Of a DNA stretch of 64,000 nt, positions 1-9,070 are shown one piece after another. The notes under the pieces were generated by a model. It was not told the origin of the DNA. It did no database searches and was given only the letters and a program-made list of their open reading frames with translations. The stretch's first letter is position 1; each line of letters starts with the position of its first letter. The DNA comes from Pseudomonas entomophila (GTDB lineage: Bacteria > Pseudomonadota > Gammaproteobacteria > Pseudomonadales > Pseudomonadaceae), in assembly GCF_023277925.1 (NCBI RefSeq), contig NZ_CP063832.1, positions 5,501,501-5,565,500 of the forward strand, written 5' to 3'. Position numbers and translations under genes: made by a program.

Positions 1-212
1 CCTTGATAGGCGGCCTGCAGGCTCACGGTCAATTGTGGCGCGGTACTACCGAAGGCCACCAGGCTCAGGCCGATGATCAGCGGGCGCACATGCAGGCGGG
101 TGGCCAGGCGCAAGGCCGCGCGCACCAGCAGTTCGGCACCGATGATCAGCAGCACCAGGCCCAGGCCCAGTTGCAGGAGGCTGAAGGTGGGGAGGGTGGC
201 CAGGTCGAAAAT
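1..212 (-). CDS. Na+/Ca2+ exchanger family protein (5' part, runs off left edge)
   Basis: Only about 70 N-terminal residues are in the window. They form a hydrophobic first helix followed by the motif IIGAELLVRAALRLA and then PLIIGLSLVAFGSTAPQL, which matches the alpha-1 repeat of the CaCA family of inner-membrane Na+(H+)/Ca2+ antiporters. No ATG, GTG or TTG lies ahead of the first helix in this frame: an in-frame TGA sits at about 239-241. The best start is an ATT codon at 212-210, preceded by GGAG (224-221) with an 8-nt spacer. It would give a protein starting (M)FDLATLPTFS. The reading frame overlaps the 3' end of the RlpA-like gene closely, so the two are probably co-transcribed. The family call is confident from the repeat motif; the start is inferred. 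Confidence 0.75.
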   Translation of the reverse strand, partial: MFDLATLPTFSLLQLGLGLVLLIIGAELLVRAALRLATRLHVRPLIIGLSLVAFGSTAPQLTVSLQAAYQ

Positions 213-231
213 GGCGAGGGCTCCAGTCAGG

Positions 232-606
232 TCAATCGCTCAGACCTTGTACCCGGACTCGCGCCGTTCCGCTACGGAGCATGCCGATTTTTTCCGCTGC
301 CGCCCGTGACAGGTCGATCAGTCGGCCGCGGGTGTGGGGGCCTCGGTCATTGATGCGGACCACGACGCTGCGTTGATTGTCGAGGTTGGTGACCAGCACC
401 CGGCTGCCGAAGGGCAGGCTGCGGTGGGCGGCGGTGAGGCCGTGCTGGTTGAAGGGTTCGCCGCTGGCAGTGCGTTTGCCGTGGTGGCGTGAGCCGTAGT
501 AGGAGGCGGTGCCGGTTTCGTTGTAACCGCGGGGGTCGATGTCGTGGCTGGCACAGCCGGCCAGGAGGGAGAAGAGGGTGAGGGTGGCGAGGGATCGCTT
601 CAGCAA
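232..606 (-). CDS. RlpA-like septal ring / DPBB-domain lipoprotein
   Basis: A short lipoprotein of 124 residues. The chosen start is TTG at 606-604, preceded by GGAG with 8-nt spacing; the longer frame upstream lacks sequence typical of a signal peptide. Residues 1-17 form a signal sequence ending in the lipobox LLAG|C, so the mature protein should be outer-membrane anchored. The rest is a double-psi beta-barrel domain with the RlpA hallmarks [36 protein letters not shown] and [15 protein letters not shown]. RlpA proteins are lytic transglycosylases acting on denuded peptidoglycan at the septum. This one is much shorter than full RlpA and lacks the C-terminal SPOR domain, so it may be a paralogue with the barrel only. 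It sits downstream of gatCAB on the same strand. Confidence 0.85.
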   Translation of the reverse strand: MLKRSLATLTLFSLLAGCASHDIDPRGYNETGTASYYGSRHHGKRTASGEPFNQHGLTAAHRSLPFGSRVLVTNLDNQRSVVVRINDRGPHTRGRLIDLSRAAAEKIGMLRSGTARVRVQGLSD

Positions 607-624
607 TTCGGATGCTCCGCAAAT

Positions 625-684
625 GGGGCCGCTGTGCGGCCCATCGCGGATGAAGCCGCTTGAAAGAACGGCTTCATCCGCGAT
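625..684. repeat. Two adjacent perfect hairpins between gatB and the RlpA-like gene
   Basis: Positions 626-632 and 636-642 form a 7-bp stem (GGGCCGC/GCGGCCC) with a 3-nt loop. Directly after it, 643-658 and 669-684 form a perfect 16-bp stem (ATCGCGGATGAAGCCG and its complement) with a 10-nt loop. The second resembles a REP doublet. It lies 30 bases from the gatB stop and may act as a 3' mRNA stabiliser or terminator; no T-run follows. Confidence 0.7.
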
Positions 685-714
685 CAAGGGCAAAGCCCTC
701 GCCGCGTTCTCAGG

Positions 715-2160
715 TCACCCTTCGAGCTTGGCCTTGAGCAATTGGTTCACTTGCCCCGGGTTGGCCTTGCCCTTCGACGCCTTCATCGCCTGGCCGACGA
801 AGAAGCCGAACATCTTGCCGCGCTTGGCCTCGTCGGCGGCGCGGTACTGTTCGACTTGCTCAGCGTTGGCAGCGAGCATCTCGTCGAGCATCTTGTCGAT
901 CGCGCCGGTGTCGGTGACCTGCTTGAGGCCCTTGCTTTCGATGATGCTGTCGGCGTCACCTTCACCGGCGGCCATGGCCTCGAACACGGTCTTGGCGATC
1001 TTGCCGCTGATGGTGTTGTCGCGGATACGCAGCAACATGCCACCGAGTTGTTCCGCGCTGACCGGCGACTGGTCGATCTCGACGCCCAGCTTGTTCAGCA
1101 GGCTGCCCAGCTCGACCATGACCCAGTTGGCCGCCAGCTTGGCGTCGCCGCCGATGCTGACCACCTGTTCGAAGTAGTCGGCCTGTTCGCGGCTGGAGGC
1201 CAGCACGTTGGCGTCGTACGCAGAGAGGCCGTACTGGCTCTGGAAGCGCTCGACCTTCTGTGTGGGAAGCTCCGGCAGGGCGGCGCGCACGCTGTCGAGG
1301 AAGCTTTGCTCGATGACCACTGGCAGCAGGTCGGGGTCGGGGAAGTAACGATAGTCGTTGGCTTCCTCCTTGCTGCGCATGGAGCGGGTCTCGTCTTTGT
1401 TCGGGTCGTACAGGCGGGTTTCCTGCACCACCTTGCCGCCGTCCTCGATCAGGTCGATCTGGCGCTGGATCTCACTGTTGATCGCGCGCTCGATAAAGCG
1501 GAACGAGTTGACGTTCTTGATCTCGCAGCGGGTGCCGAATTCGGTCTGGCCTTTCGGGCGCACCGAGACGTTGCAGTCGCAACGCAGCGAACCTTCGGCC
1601 ATGTTGCCGTCGCAGATGCCCAGGTAACGCACCAGGGCGTGGATCGCCTTGACGTAGGCCACGGCTTCCTTGGCGCTGCGCATGTCCGGCTCGGAGACGA
1701 TTTCCAGCAGCGGGGTGCCGGCTCGGTTCAGGTCGATGCCGGTGGCGCCATTGAAGTCTTCGTGCAGGCTCTTGCCGGCATCCTCTTCAAGGTGCGCGCG
1801 GGTCACGCCGATGCGCTTGATCGTGCCGTCTTCCAGGGCGATGTCCAGGTGGCCCTTGCCGACGATCGGCAGGTCCATCTGGCTGATCTGGTAGCCCTTG
1901 GGCAAGTCGGGGTAGAAGTAGTTCTTGCGTGCGAACACGTTGCGCGGCCCGATTTCGGCGTCGATCGCCAAGCCGAACATGCACGCCATGCGCACAGCTT
2001 CCTGGTTGAGCACCGGCAGCACGCCGGGCATCCCCAGGTCGATCAGGCTGGCCTGGGTGTTCGGTTCGGAACCGAAGGTGGTGGCGCTGCCGGAGAAGAT
2101 CTTCGACTGGGTGGCGAGCTGGGTATGAATCTCCAGCCCGATCACAACTTCCCATTGCAT
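715..2160 (-). CDS. gatB: Asp/Glu-tRNA(Asn/Gln) amidotransferase subunit B
   Basis: A 481-residue protein matching GatB over its full usual length. It begins [24 protein letters not shown], has the kinase-like catalytic core ([42 protein letters not shown]) and ends in the helical GatB/YqeY tRNA-binding tail ([15 protein letters not shown]). GatB binds mischarged Asp-tRNA(Asn) (or Glu-tRNA(Gln)), phosphorylates the side-chain carboxylate with ATP and receives ammonia from GatA, giving Asn-tRNA (or Gln-tRNA). It is the last gene of gatC-gatA-gatB, 11 nt after gatA, so one transcript is likely. A long open frame on the opposite strand here is a high-GC shadow. Confidence 0.97.
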   Translation of the reverse strand: MQWEVVIGLEIHTQLATQSKIFSGSATTFGSEPNTQASLIDLGMPGVLPVLNQEAVRMACMFGLAIDAEIGPRNVFARKNYFYPDLPKGYQISQMDLPIVGKGHLDIALEDGTIKRIGVTRAHLEEDAGKSLHEDFNGATGIDLNRAGTPLLEIVSEPDMRSAKEAVAYVKAIHALVRYLGICDGNMAEGSLRCDCNVSVRPKGQTEFGTRCEIKNVNSFRFIERAINSEIQRQIDLIEDGGKVVQETRLYDPNKDETRSMRSKEEANDYRYFPDPDLLPVVIEQSFLDSVRAALPELPTQKVERFQSQYGLSAYDANVLASSREQADYFEQVVSIGGDAKLAANWVMVELGSLLNKLGVEIDQSPVSAEQLGGMLLRIRDNTISGKIAKTVFEAMAAGEGDADSIIESKGLKQVTDTGAIDKMLDEMLAANAEQVEQYRAADEAKRGKMFGFFVGQAMKASKGKANPGQVNQLLKAKLEG

Positions 2161-2171
2161 GTGTGAACTCC

Positions 2172-3623
2172 TCAGAAGCCGTTAGGGGCGCGGGTGTGCC
2201 AGTCGGTGACTTGCTGGTAACGGTGCGCGACGTTGAGCAGGCGGCCTTCCTGGAAATACGGGGCCAGCAGTTGCACGCCTACCGGCAGGCCATCGACGAA
2301 GCCGGCCGGCATCGACAGGCCAGGCAGGCCCGCCAGGTTGGCGGTGATGGTGTAGACGTCTTCCAGGTACGCGGCGACCGGGTCGGCGCTCTTGGCGCCG
2401 AGCTTCCAGGCCGGGTTGGGGGTGGTGGGGCCGAGGATCACGTCGACATCGTTGAATGCGGCGACGAAGTCGTTCTTGATCAGGCGGCGAATCTGCTGCG
2501 CCTTGACGTAGTAGGCGTCGTAGTAGCCGGCCGACAGGGCGTAGGTGCCGACCATGATGCGGCGCTGCACTTCAACGCCGAAGCCTTCGCCACGGGAGCG
2601 CTTGTACAGGTCGGTCAGGTCTTTCGGGTCCGCGCAGCGGTGGCCGAAGCGTACGCCGTCGAAACGTGACAGGTTGGAGGAGGCCTCGGCCGGGGCGATC
2701 ACGTAGTACGCCGGGATGGCGTGCTGCATGTTCGGCAGGCTGATTTCCTTGACCACCGCGCCGAGCCGTTCCAGCTCCTTGACGCTGGCCTGGACCAGCT
2801 CTGCGATGCGCGGGTCGAGACCGGCGCCGAAGTACTCTTTCGGCAGGCCGATGCGCAGGCCCTGCAGCGAGGCGTTGAGGTCGGCGCTGAAGTTCGGTAC
2901 GGGCTCGTCGACCGAGGTCGAGTCCTTGCTGTCGAAGCCGGCCATGCCTTGCAGCAGCAGGGCGCAGTCTTCGGCGGTGCGGGCCAGCGGGCCGCCCTGG
3001 TCGAGGCTCGAGGCGTAGGCGATCATGCCCCAGCGCGAAACGCGACCGTAGGTCGGTTTCAGGCCGGTGAGGTTGGTCAGCGCCGCCGGCTGGCGGATCG
3101 AGCCGCCGGTGTCGGTGCCGGTGGTGGCTGGCAGCAGGCGCGCGGCCACGGCGGCGGCCGAACCACCGGACGAACCGCCCGGCACGTGCTCGAGGTTCCA
3201 CGGGTTCTTCACCGCGCCGTAGTGGCTGGACTCGTTGGCCGAGCCCATGGCGAATTCGTCCATGTTGGTCTTGCCCAGCGTGACCATGCCGGCTTCGGCC
3301 AGCTTGGCGACCACGGTGGCGTCGTAGGGGGCGGTGAAGTTGTCGAGCATCTTCGAGCCGCAGCTGGTGCGCACGCCCTGGGTGCAGAACAGGTCCTTGT
3401 GGGCAATCGGCGCGCCGAGCAGCGCGCCGGTCTCGCCGGCGGCGCGGCGGGCATCGGCGGCGCGGGCCTGGTGCAGGGCCTGCTCTTCGGTGACGGTGAT
3501 GAAACTGTTGAGTTGCGGGTCGAGCTGCTTGATGCGCGACAGCAGTGTGCCGGTCAGTTCTTCCGAGGAGAACGACTTGTCGGCGAGTCCGCGGGCGATC
3601 TCGGCCAGGGTCAATTGATGCAT
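2172..3623 (-). CDS. gatA: Asp/Glu-tRNA(Asn/Gln) amidotransferase subunit A
   Basis: A 483-residue amidase-signature enzyme. It hydrolyses glutamine and channels ammonia to GatB. The Ser-cisSer-Lys triad is visible: the lysine in [12 protein letters not shown], the cis-serine in [15 protein letters not shown] and the nucleophilic serine in [15 protein letters not shown]. The C-terminal part ([38 protein letters not shown]) is typical of GatA. Length and start fit the family. It sits between gatC and gatB with short spacers on both sides, as in the usual gatCAB operon. Confidence 0.97.
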   Translation of the reverse strand: MHQLTLAEIARGLADKSFSSEELTGTLLSRIKQLDPQLNSFITVTEEQALHQARAADARRAAGETGALLGAPIAHKDLFCTQGVRTSCGSKMLDNFTAPYDATVVAKLAEAGMVTLGKTNMDEFAMGSANESSHYGAVKNPWNLEHVPGGSSGGSAAAVAARLLPATTGTDTGGSIRQPAALTNLTGLKPTYGRVSRWGMIAYASSLDQGGPLARTAEDCALLLQGMAGFDSKDSTSVDEPVPNFSADLNASLQGLRIGLPKEYFGAGLDPRIAELVQASVKELERLGAVVKEISLPNMQHAIPAYYVIAPAEASSNLSRFDGVRFGHRCADPKDLTDLYKRSRGEGFGVEVQRRIMVGTYALSAGYYDAYYVKAQQIRRLIKNDFVAAFNDVDVILGPTTPNPAWKLGAKSADPVAAYLEDVYTITANLAGLPGLSMPAGFVDGLPVGVQLLAPYFQEGRLLNVAHRYQQVTDWHTRAPNGF

Positions 3624-3638
3624 GGCAGGCGCCTTCCC

Positions 3639-3926
3639 TTAATCGATGACTTTCGGTACGAGATACAGGCCGTTCTCGGTCGACGGCGCGACGGCCTGGT
3701 AGCGGTCGCGCTGGTTGCTTTCGGTGACCTGGTCGGGACGCAGACGCTGGGTGGTCTCCAGCGGGTGGGCCAGGGGCTCGATACCGCTGGTGTCGACGGC
3801 TTGCATCTGGTCGACCAGCCCGAGAATACTGTTCAAGGCGTCGGTAATGCGTGGCAGTTCGCCTTCATTCAGGCCCAGGCGGGCCAGATGGGCGATCTTT
3901 TCCACGTCGGAGCGTTGAAGCGCCAT
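3639..3926 (-). CDS. gatC: Asp/Glu-tRNA(Asn/Gln) amidotransferase subunit C
   Basis: A small 95-residue subunit that wraps around GatA and stabilises the GatAB complex. The start is the ATG at 3926 ([17 protein letters not shown]), because it is preceded by GGAG at a good distance and the GatC family begins here; the 17 extra residues of the longer frame look like untranslated leader. Recognisable features are the N-terminal helix and the tail [18 protein letters not shown], ending in [12 protein letters not shown]. It is the first gene of the gatCAB operon and is transcribed divergently from mreB. Confidence 0.95.
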   Translation of the reverse strand: MALQRSDVEKIAHLARLGLNEGELPRITDALNSILGLVDQMQAVDTSGIEPLAHPLETTQRLRPDQVTESNQRDRYQAVAPSTENGLYLVPKVID

Positions 3927-3970
3927 GGGGATCTCCAGGGAAACGAAATGCGGAATGGGTCCGCAAATGA

Positions 3971-5167
<1,197 letters not shown>

Positions 5168-5333
5168 TCGCAGGCGCTGCAGAAAGCATCCAGGTTTACA
5201 GGTAGCACGCACAGTGCTACCTGTATGCGCTGTGCTGGCGCCCGTTCCGGCGTCGTTTTCGTCAACCCGCAAGCAGGCCGGTGCGTTCCCATGTCCCATG
5301 ACCTCCTGAATCGTCGTCCACGAGGAACGGCCC

Positions 5334-6350
5334 ATTAAACCGCTTTTCTCCAAGGGCCCTTCGCTGGGCGTTCGCCTGCTTGTGCTGGTGGTGCTGTCGG
5401 TCGCGCTGATGGTGGTCGACTCGCGCTTCGACCTGCTCAAGCCCGTGCGCAGCCAGATGGGCCTGGTGTTGATGGAATCCTACTGGATCACCGACCTGCC
5501 CCAGCGGGCCTGGCAGGGCGTGGCGGGCCAGTTCGGCAGCCGCACTGAGCTGATCGCCGAAAACGAGAAGCTCAAGACCGAAGCCTTGCTGCTGCAGGGG
5601 CGGTTGCAGAAACTGGCGGCCCTGACCGAGCAGAACGTGCGCCTGCGCGAGCTGCTCAACTCTTCGGCGCTGGTCAACGAGAAGGTCGAGGTCGCCGAAC
5701 TGATCGGCGTCGACCCCAACCCGTTCACCCACCGTATCCTGATCAACAAGGGCGAGCGCGACGGCGTGTTCCTCGGCCAGCCGGTGCTCGATGCCCGTGG
5801 CCTGATGGGCCAGGTGGTCGAGCTGATGCCGTACACCTCGCGTGTGCTGCTGCTGACCGACACCACCCACAGCATCCCGGTGCAGGTCAACCGCAATGGC
5901 CTGCGCGCCATCGCCAGCGGTACCGGTAACCCGGAGCGCCTGGAACTGCGCCATGTGGCCGACACTGCCGACGTCAAGGAAGGCGACCTGCTGGTAAGTT
6001 CCGGCATGGGCCAGCGCTTCCCGGCCGGTTACCCGGTGGCCACGGTAAACGAAGTGATCCACGATTCCGGCCAGCCATTCGCCATCGTTCGCGCCATCCC
6101 CACCGCCGCGCTCAACCGCAGCCGCTACATGCTGCTGGTGTTCAGTGACCGGCGCACGCCGGAAGAGCGTGCCACCGAGGCGGCGATCGCTCAGGAAGAA
6201 GCCGATCGCCAGGGGGCCAACCACGGCCAGGCGCCCGCCACCCCGGTGACGCCTGCTCCGGCCAGCCAGGCCGTGCCTGTGGCACCCGCCACGACGCCCG
6301 CCGCAGCGCCCCATCCGCCCGCCGCGCCCGCTCAACCCCGGAGACAATGA
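5334..6350 (+). CDS. mreC: Rod shape-determining protein MreC (AUU start)
   Basis: A 338-residue single-pass inner-membrane protein whose periplasmic part scaffolds the elongasome and activates PBP2/RodA. The conserved MreC N-terminus (KPLFSKGPSLGVRLL, compare E. coli MKPIFSRGPSLQIRL) is encoded ahead of the first ATG/GTG/TTG. It begins at ATT 5334-5336, seven bases after AGGA (5323-5326), and an in-frame TGA lies at 5307. The only ordinary start would be GTG 5382, which would cut into the membrane helix. Domains: helix at about 17-35, coiled coil at about 75-110 (ENEKLKTEALLLQGRLQKL) and MreC beta-barrels (VLLLTDTTHSIPVQV, GQRFPAGYPVATV). The last 60 residues are an Ala/Pro-rich tail. Confidence 0.93.
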   Translation: MKPLFSKGPSLGVRLLVLVVLSVALMVVDSRFDLLKPVRSQMGLVLMESYWITDLPQRAWQGVAGQFGSRTELIAENEKLKTEALLLQGRLQKLAALTEQNVRLRELLNSSALVNEKVEVAELIGVDPNPFTHRILINKGERDGVFLGQPVLDARGLMGQVVELMPYTSRVLLLTDTTHSIPVQVNRNGLRAIASGTGNPERLELRHVADTADVKEGDLLVSSGMGQRFPAGYPVATVNEVIHDSGQPFAIVRAIPTAALNRSRYMLLVFSDRRTPEERATEAAIAQEEADRQGANHGQAPATPVTPAPASQAVPVAPATTPAAAPHPPAAPAQPRRQ

Positions 6351-6839
6351 ATGGCCAGCACGCGTAACAGAAACGGCTGGGTCATCTGGTTGACGTTCGC
6401 CATCGGCCTGTTGCTCAGCGTTTCGCCCCTGCCGCAGTTCATGGAAGTGTTCCGGCCCATGTGGCTGGCCTTGCTGCTGGCATTCTGGGCCCTGGCCGTG
6501 CCCGGCAAGGTCGGCATGACCACCGCGTTCGTGCTGGGTCTGGCCGAGGATGTGCTGTATGGCACCCTGCTGGGGCAGAATGCCCTGATTCTCACGCTCA
6601 TCACCTTCCTCGTGCTGTCGTTGCAGCAGCGCTTGCGCATGTTCCCCATGTGGCAGCAGAGCCTGGTGATCCTGGTGATTTTCGGTATCGCCCAGCTGAT
6701 CCAGCTGTGGCTCAGCGCCCTTACCGGCAACCGCCTGCCAACGTTGGCCCTGGTGTGGTCGGCGGTGATCAGCGCCTTGCTCTGGCCGTGGATCAGCTTT
6801 GCCCTGCGTGGCATGCGCCTGCGCCTGCATATCCACTGA
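6351..6839 (+). CDS. mreD: Rod shape-determining protein MreD
   Basis: A 162-residue polytopic inner-membrane protein with about five hydrophobic helices. It works with MreB and MreC in the cell-elongation complex. Recognisable MreD features are the N-terminal segment VIWLTFAIGLLLSVSPLP, the RPMWLALLLAFWAL stretch and GLAEDVLYGTLLGQNAL. The ATG directly follows the mreC TGA with no spacer, so translation is probably coupled. Confidence 0.96.
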   Translation: MASTRNRNGWVIWLTFAIGLLLSVSPLPQFMEVFRPMWLALLLAFWALAVPGKVGMTTAFVLGLAEDVLYGTLLGQNALILTLITFLVLSLQQRLRMFPMWQQSLVILVIFGIAQLIQLWLSALTGNRLPTLALVWSAVISALLWPWISFALRGMRLRLHIH

Positions 6840-6870
6840 CGGCCGCCGCCACTGACAGGGAGATGTCTGC

Positions 6871-7470
6871 ATGACCCAGTTGTACCTGGCCTCCGGCTCG
6901 CCACGTCGCCGTGAACTCCTGGCCCAGATCGGCGTGCCGTTCGTCGTCGTCAGCGCGCCCATCGATGAAACCCCGTTGCCTGGCGAAGCGCCGGCGGCCT
7001 ATGTCGAACGTCTGGCGCAGGCCAAGGCCGTGGCCGGTTTCGCCCATACCGATGGCAGCGGTGTGGTGTTGGGCGCCGACACTACCGTGGTGCTCGATGG
7101 CAACATCCTCGGCAAACCCGAAAACCGCGAGCAAGCGCTGGCCATGCTCGGCGATCTGTCCGAGCGCGAGCACCAGGTGCTGACCGCCGTGGCGGTGACC
7201 GATGGCCAGCGCAGCCTGAGCTGCTGCGTCACCACCACCGTGCGTTTTCGTACCATCTCCTTCGAGGAAGCACTGCGCTACTGGGCCAGCGGCGAGCCGC
7301 TGGACAAAGCTGGCGGCTATGCCATCCAAGGCCTGGGCGCGGTGTTCGTCAGTGGCATCGAAGGCAGCTATTCATCAGTGGTCGGCCTGCCCTTGAGCGA
7401 GACGGCGAAACTGCTCGAGCAATTCACCATCCCCTGCTGGCAACTGCAAGAGGATGCCGCCCAGCGCTAG
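6871..7470 (+). CDS. Maf/YhdE family nucleoside triphosphate pyrophosphatase
   Basis: A 199-residue Maf protein, which hydrolyses nucleoside triphosphates (dTTP and UTP in the YhdE subfamily) to monophosphate and pyrophosphate, probably as house-cleaning of modified nucleotides. The motifs are clear: [12 protein letters not shown] at the N-terminus, DETP, the [16 protein letters not shown] catalytic loop and [15 protein letters not shown] with [15 protein letters not shown]-type SD precedes the ATG (GGGAGATGTCTGC). It lies between mreD and rng, its usual position in gamma-proteobacteria. Confidence 0.95.
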   Translation: MTQLYLASGSPRRRELLAQIGVPFVVVSAPIDETPLPGEAPAAYVERLAQAKAVAGFAHTDGSGVVLGADTTVVLDGNILGKPENREQALAMLGDLSEREHQVLTAVAVTDGQRSLSCCVTTTVRFRTISFEEALRYWASGEPLDKAGGYAIQGLGAVFVSGIEGSYSSVVGLPLSETAKLLEQFTIPCWQLQEDAAQR

Positions 7471-7524
7471 CCAGCCACCTTGCTGCGATCCATCATTACC
7501 CCAGACCTTTGACGAGAGCGTGCC

Positions 7525-8982
7525 ATGAGTGAAGAGATCCTGATCAACATCACCCCGATGGAGTCACGCGTGGCGGTGGTAGAGAACGGCGTCCTGCAGG
7601 AAGTGCACGTGGAGCGGACCCAGCGCCGCGGCATCGTTGGCAATATCTACAAGGGCAAGGTGGTGCGGGTGTTGCCGGGCATGCAGGCGGCCTTCGTCGA
7701 CATCGGCCTGGAGCGCGCGGCGTTCATCCATGCCTCGGAGATCTCGCAGCGTGAAGGCTCGGCGGTGGAGACCATCACTGCGTTGGTGCACGAGGGCCAG
7801 GCGCTGGTGGTGCAAGTAACCAAGGACCCGATCGGCACCAAGGGCGCGCGCCTGACCACCCAGCTGTCGATCCCCTCGCGCTACCTGGTGTACATGCCAC
7901 GCAGCAGCCATGTCGGGATTTCGTTGAAGATCGAGGAAGAAGCCGAGCGCGAACGCCTCAAGCAAGTGGTCAACGACTGCATGGCCCAGGAAGACATGAA
8001 GGATGCCGGTGGCTTCATCCTGCGCACCGCCGCCGAAGGCGCCCGCGCTGAAGACATCCTCCAGGACATTCGTTACCTGCGCCGCCTGTGGGAGCAGATC
8101 GGCGCTCAGATCAGCACCTGTGGCGCCCCCACCGTGATCTACGAGGACCTTGGCCTGGCGCTGCGCACGCTGCGTGACCTGGTCAACCCGAAAATCGAGA
8201 AGATTCGCATCGATTCGCGGGAAACCTTCCAGAAGACCACGCAGTTCGTCGCCGAGTTGATGCCCGAGATCGCTGATCGCCTCGAGCATTATCCCGGCGA
8301 GCGACCGATCTTCGACCTGTACGGGGTCGAGGACGAAATCCAGCGTGCCCTGGAACGCAAGGTGCCGCTCAAGTCCGGTGGCTACCTGGTGGTCGACCCG
8401 GCCGAGGCGATGACCACCATCGACGTCAACACCGGTGCGTTCGTCGGCCATCGCAACCTCGAAGAGACCATTTTCAAGACCAACCTCGAGGCGGCCACCG
8501 CGATTGCCCGGCAACTGCGCCTGCGCAATATCGGCGGGATCATCATCATCGACTTCATCGACATGGAGGACGAGGAGCATCAGCGCCAGGTCCTGCGTAC
8601 CCTGGAGAAGCAACTCGAGCGTGATCACGCCAAGACCAACATCATCGGCATCACCGAGCTGGGCCTGGTGCAGATGACCCGCAAGCGTACCCGCGAAAGC
8701 CTCGAGCAGGTGCTGTGCGAGCCGTGTGCCGCCTGCCAGGGGCGGGGCAAGCTGAAGACCCCCGAGACAATATGTTACGAAATCTTCCGTGAGATCCTGC
8801 GCGAGGCCCGCGCCTACCAGGCCGAGGGTTATCGGGTACTGGCCAACCAGAAGGTGGTCGACCGCCTGCTCGACGAAGAGTCGGGCAATGTCGCCGAACT
8901 GGAAGCGTTCATCGGACGGACCATTCGCTTCCAGGTCGAGTCGATGTACTCCCAGGAACAATACGATGTGGTGCTGCTCTGA
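7525..8982 (+). CDS. rng: Ribonuclease G
   Basis: A 485-residue RNase E/G family endoribonuclease that matures the 5' end of 16S rRNA and contributes to mRNA decay. It starts MSEEILINITPMESRVAVVE, has the S1 domain (NIYKGKVVRVLPGMQAAFVDIG), the DNase I-like catalytic region with the Mg-binding pair (TTIDVNTGAFVG and IIIIDFIDMEDEEH) and the Zn-link cysteines in CEPCAACQGRGKLKTPET. It lacks the long C-terminal degradosome arm of RNase E. The protein ends SQEQYDVVLL, typical of RNase G. The historic symbol is cafA. Confidence 0.97.
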   Translation: MSEEILINITPMESRVAVVENGVLQEVHVERTQRRGIVGNIYKGKVVRVLPGMQAAFVDIGLERAAFIHASEISQREGSAVETITALVHEGQALVVQVTKDPIGTKGARLTTQLSIPSRYLVYMPRSSHVGISLKIEEEAERERLKQVVNDCMAQEDMKDAGGFILRTAAEGARAEDILQDIRYLRRLWEQIGAQISTCGAPTVIYEDLGLALRTLRDLVNPKIEKIRIDSRETFQKTTQFVAELMPEIADRLEHYPGERPIFDLYGVEDEIQRALERKVPLKSGGYLVVDPAEAMTTIDVNTGAFVGHRNLEETIFKTNLEAATAIARQLRLRNIGGIIIIDFIDMEDEEHQRQVLRTLEKQLERDHAKTNIIGITELGLVQMTRKRTRESLEQVLCEPCAACQGRGKLKTPETICYEIFREILREARAYQAEGYRVLANQKVVDRLLDEESGNVAELEAFIGRTIRFQVESMYSQEQYDVVLL

Positions 8983-9070
8983 CCCGTTCTGAAGGCCGTC
9001 GCCCTGTTCGAGGGCTGGCAAAGCCCGATTCCCCGGCCATAGTTAAGGGACGACTCGGAGGGCCTTGGCC

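Noticed and set aside
742..2166. 474-residue open frame opposite gatB
   Set aside because: Antisense shadow of a conserved gene in high-GC DNA; His/Val/Asp-rich low-complexity protein with no recognisable domain.
5262..6962. 566-residue open frame opposite mreC/mreD
   Set aside because: Gln/His/Arg-rich composition and complete overlap with mreC and mreD.
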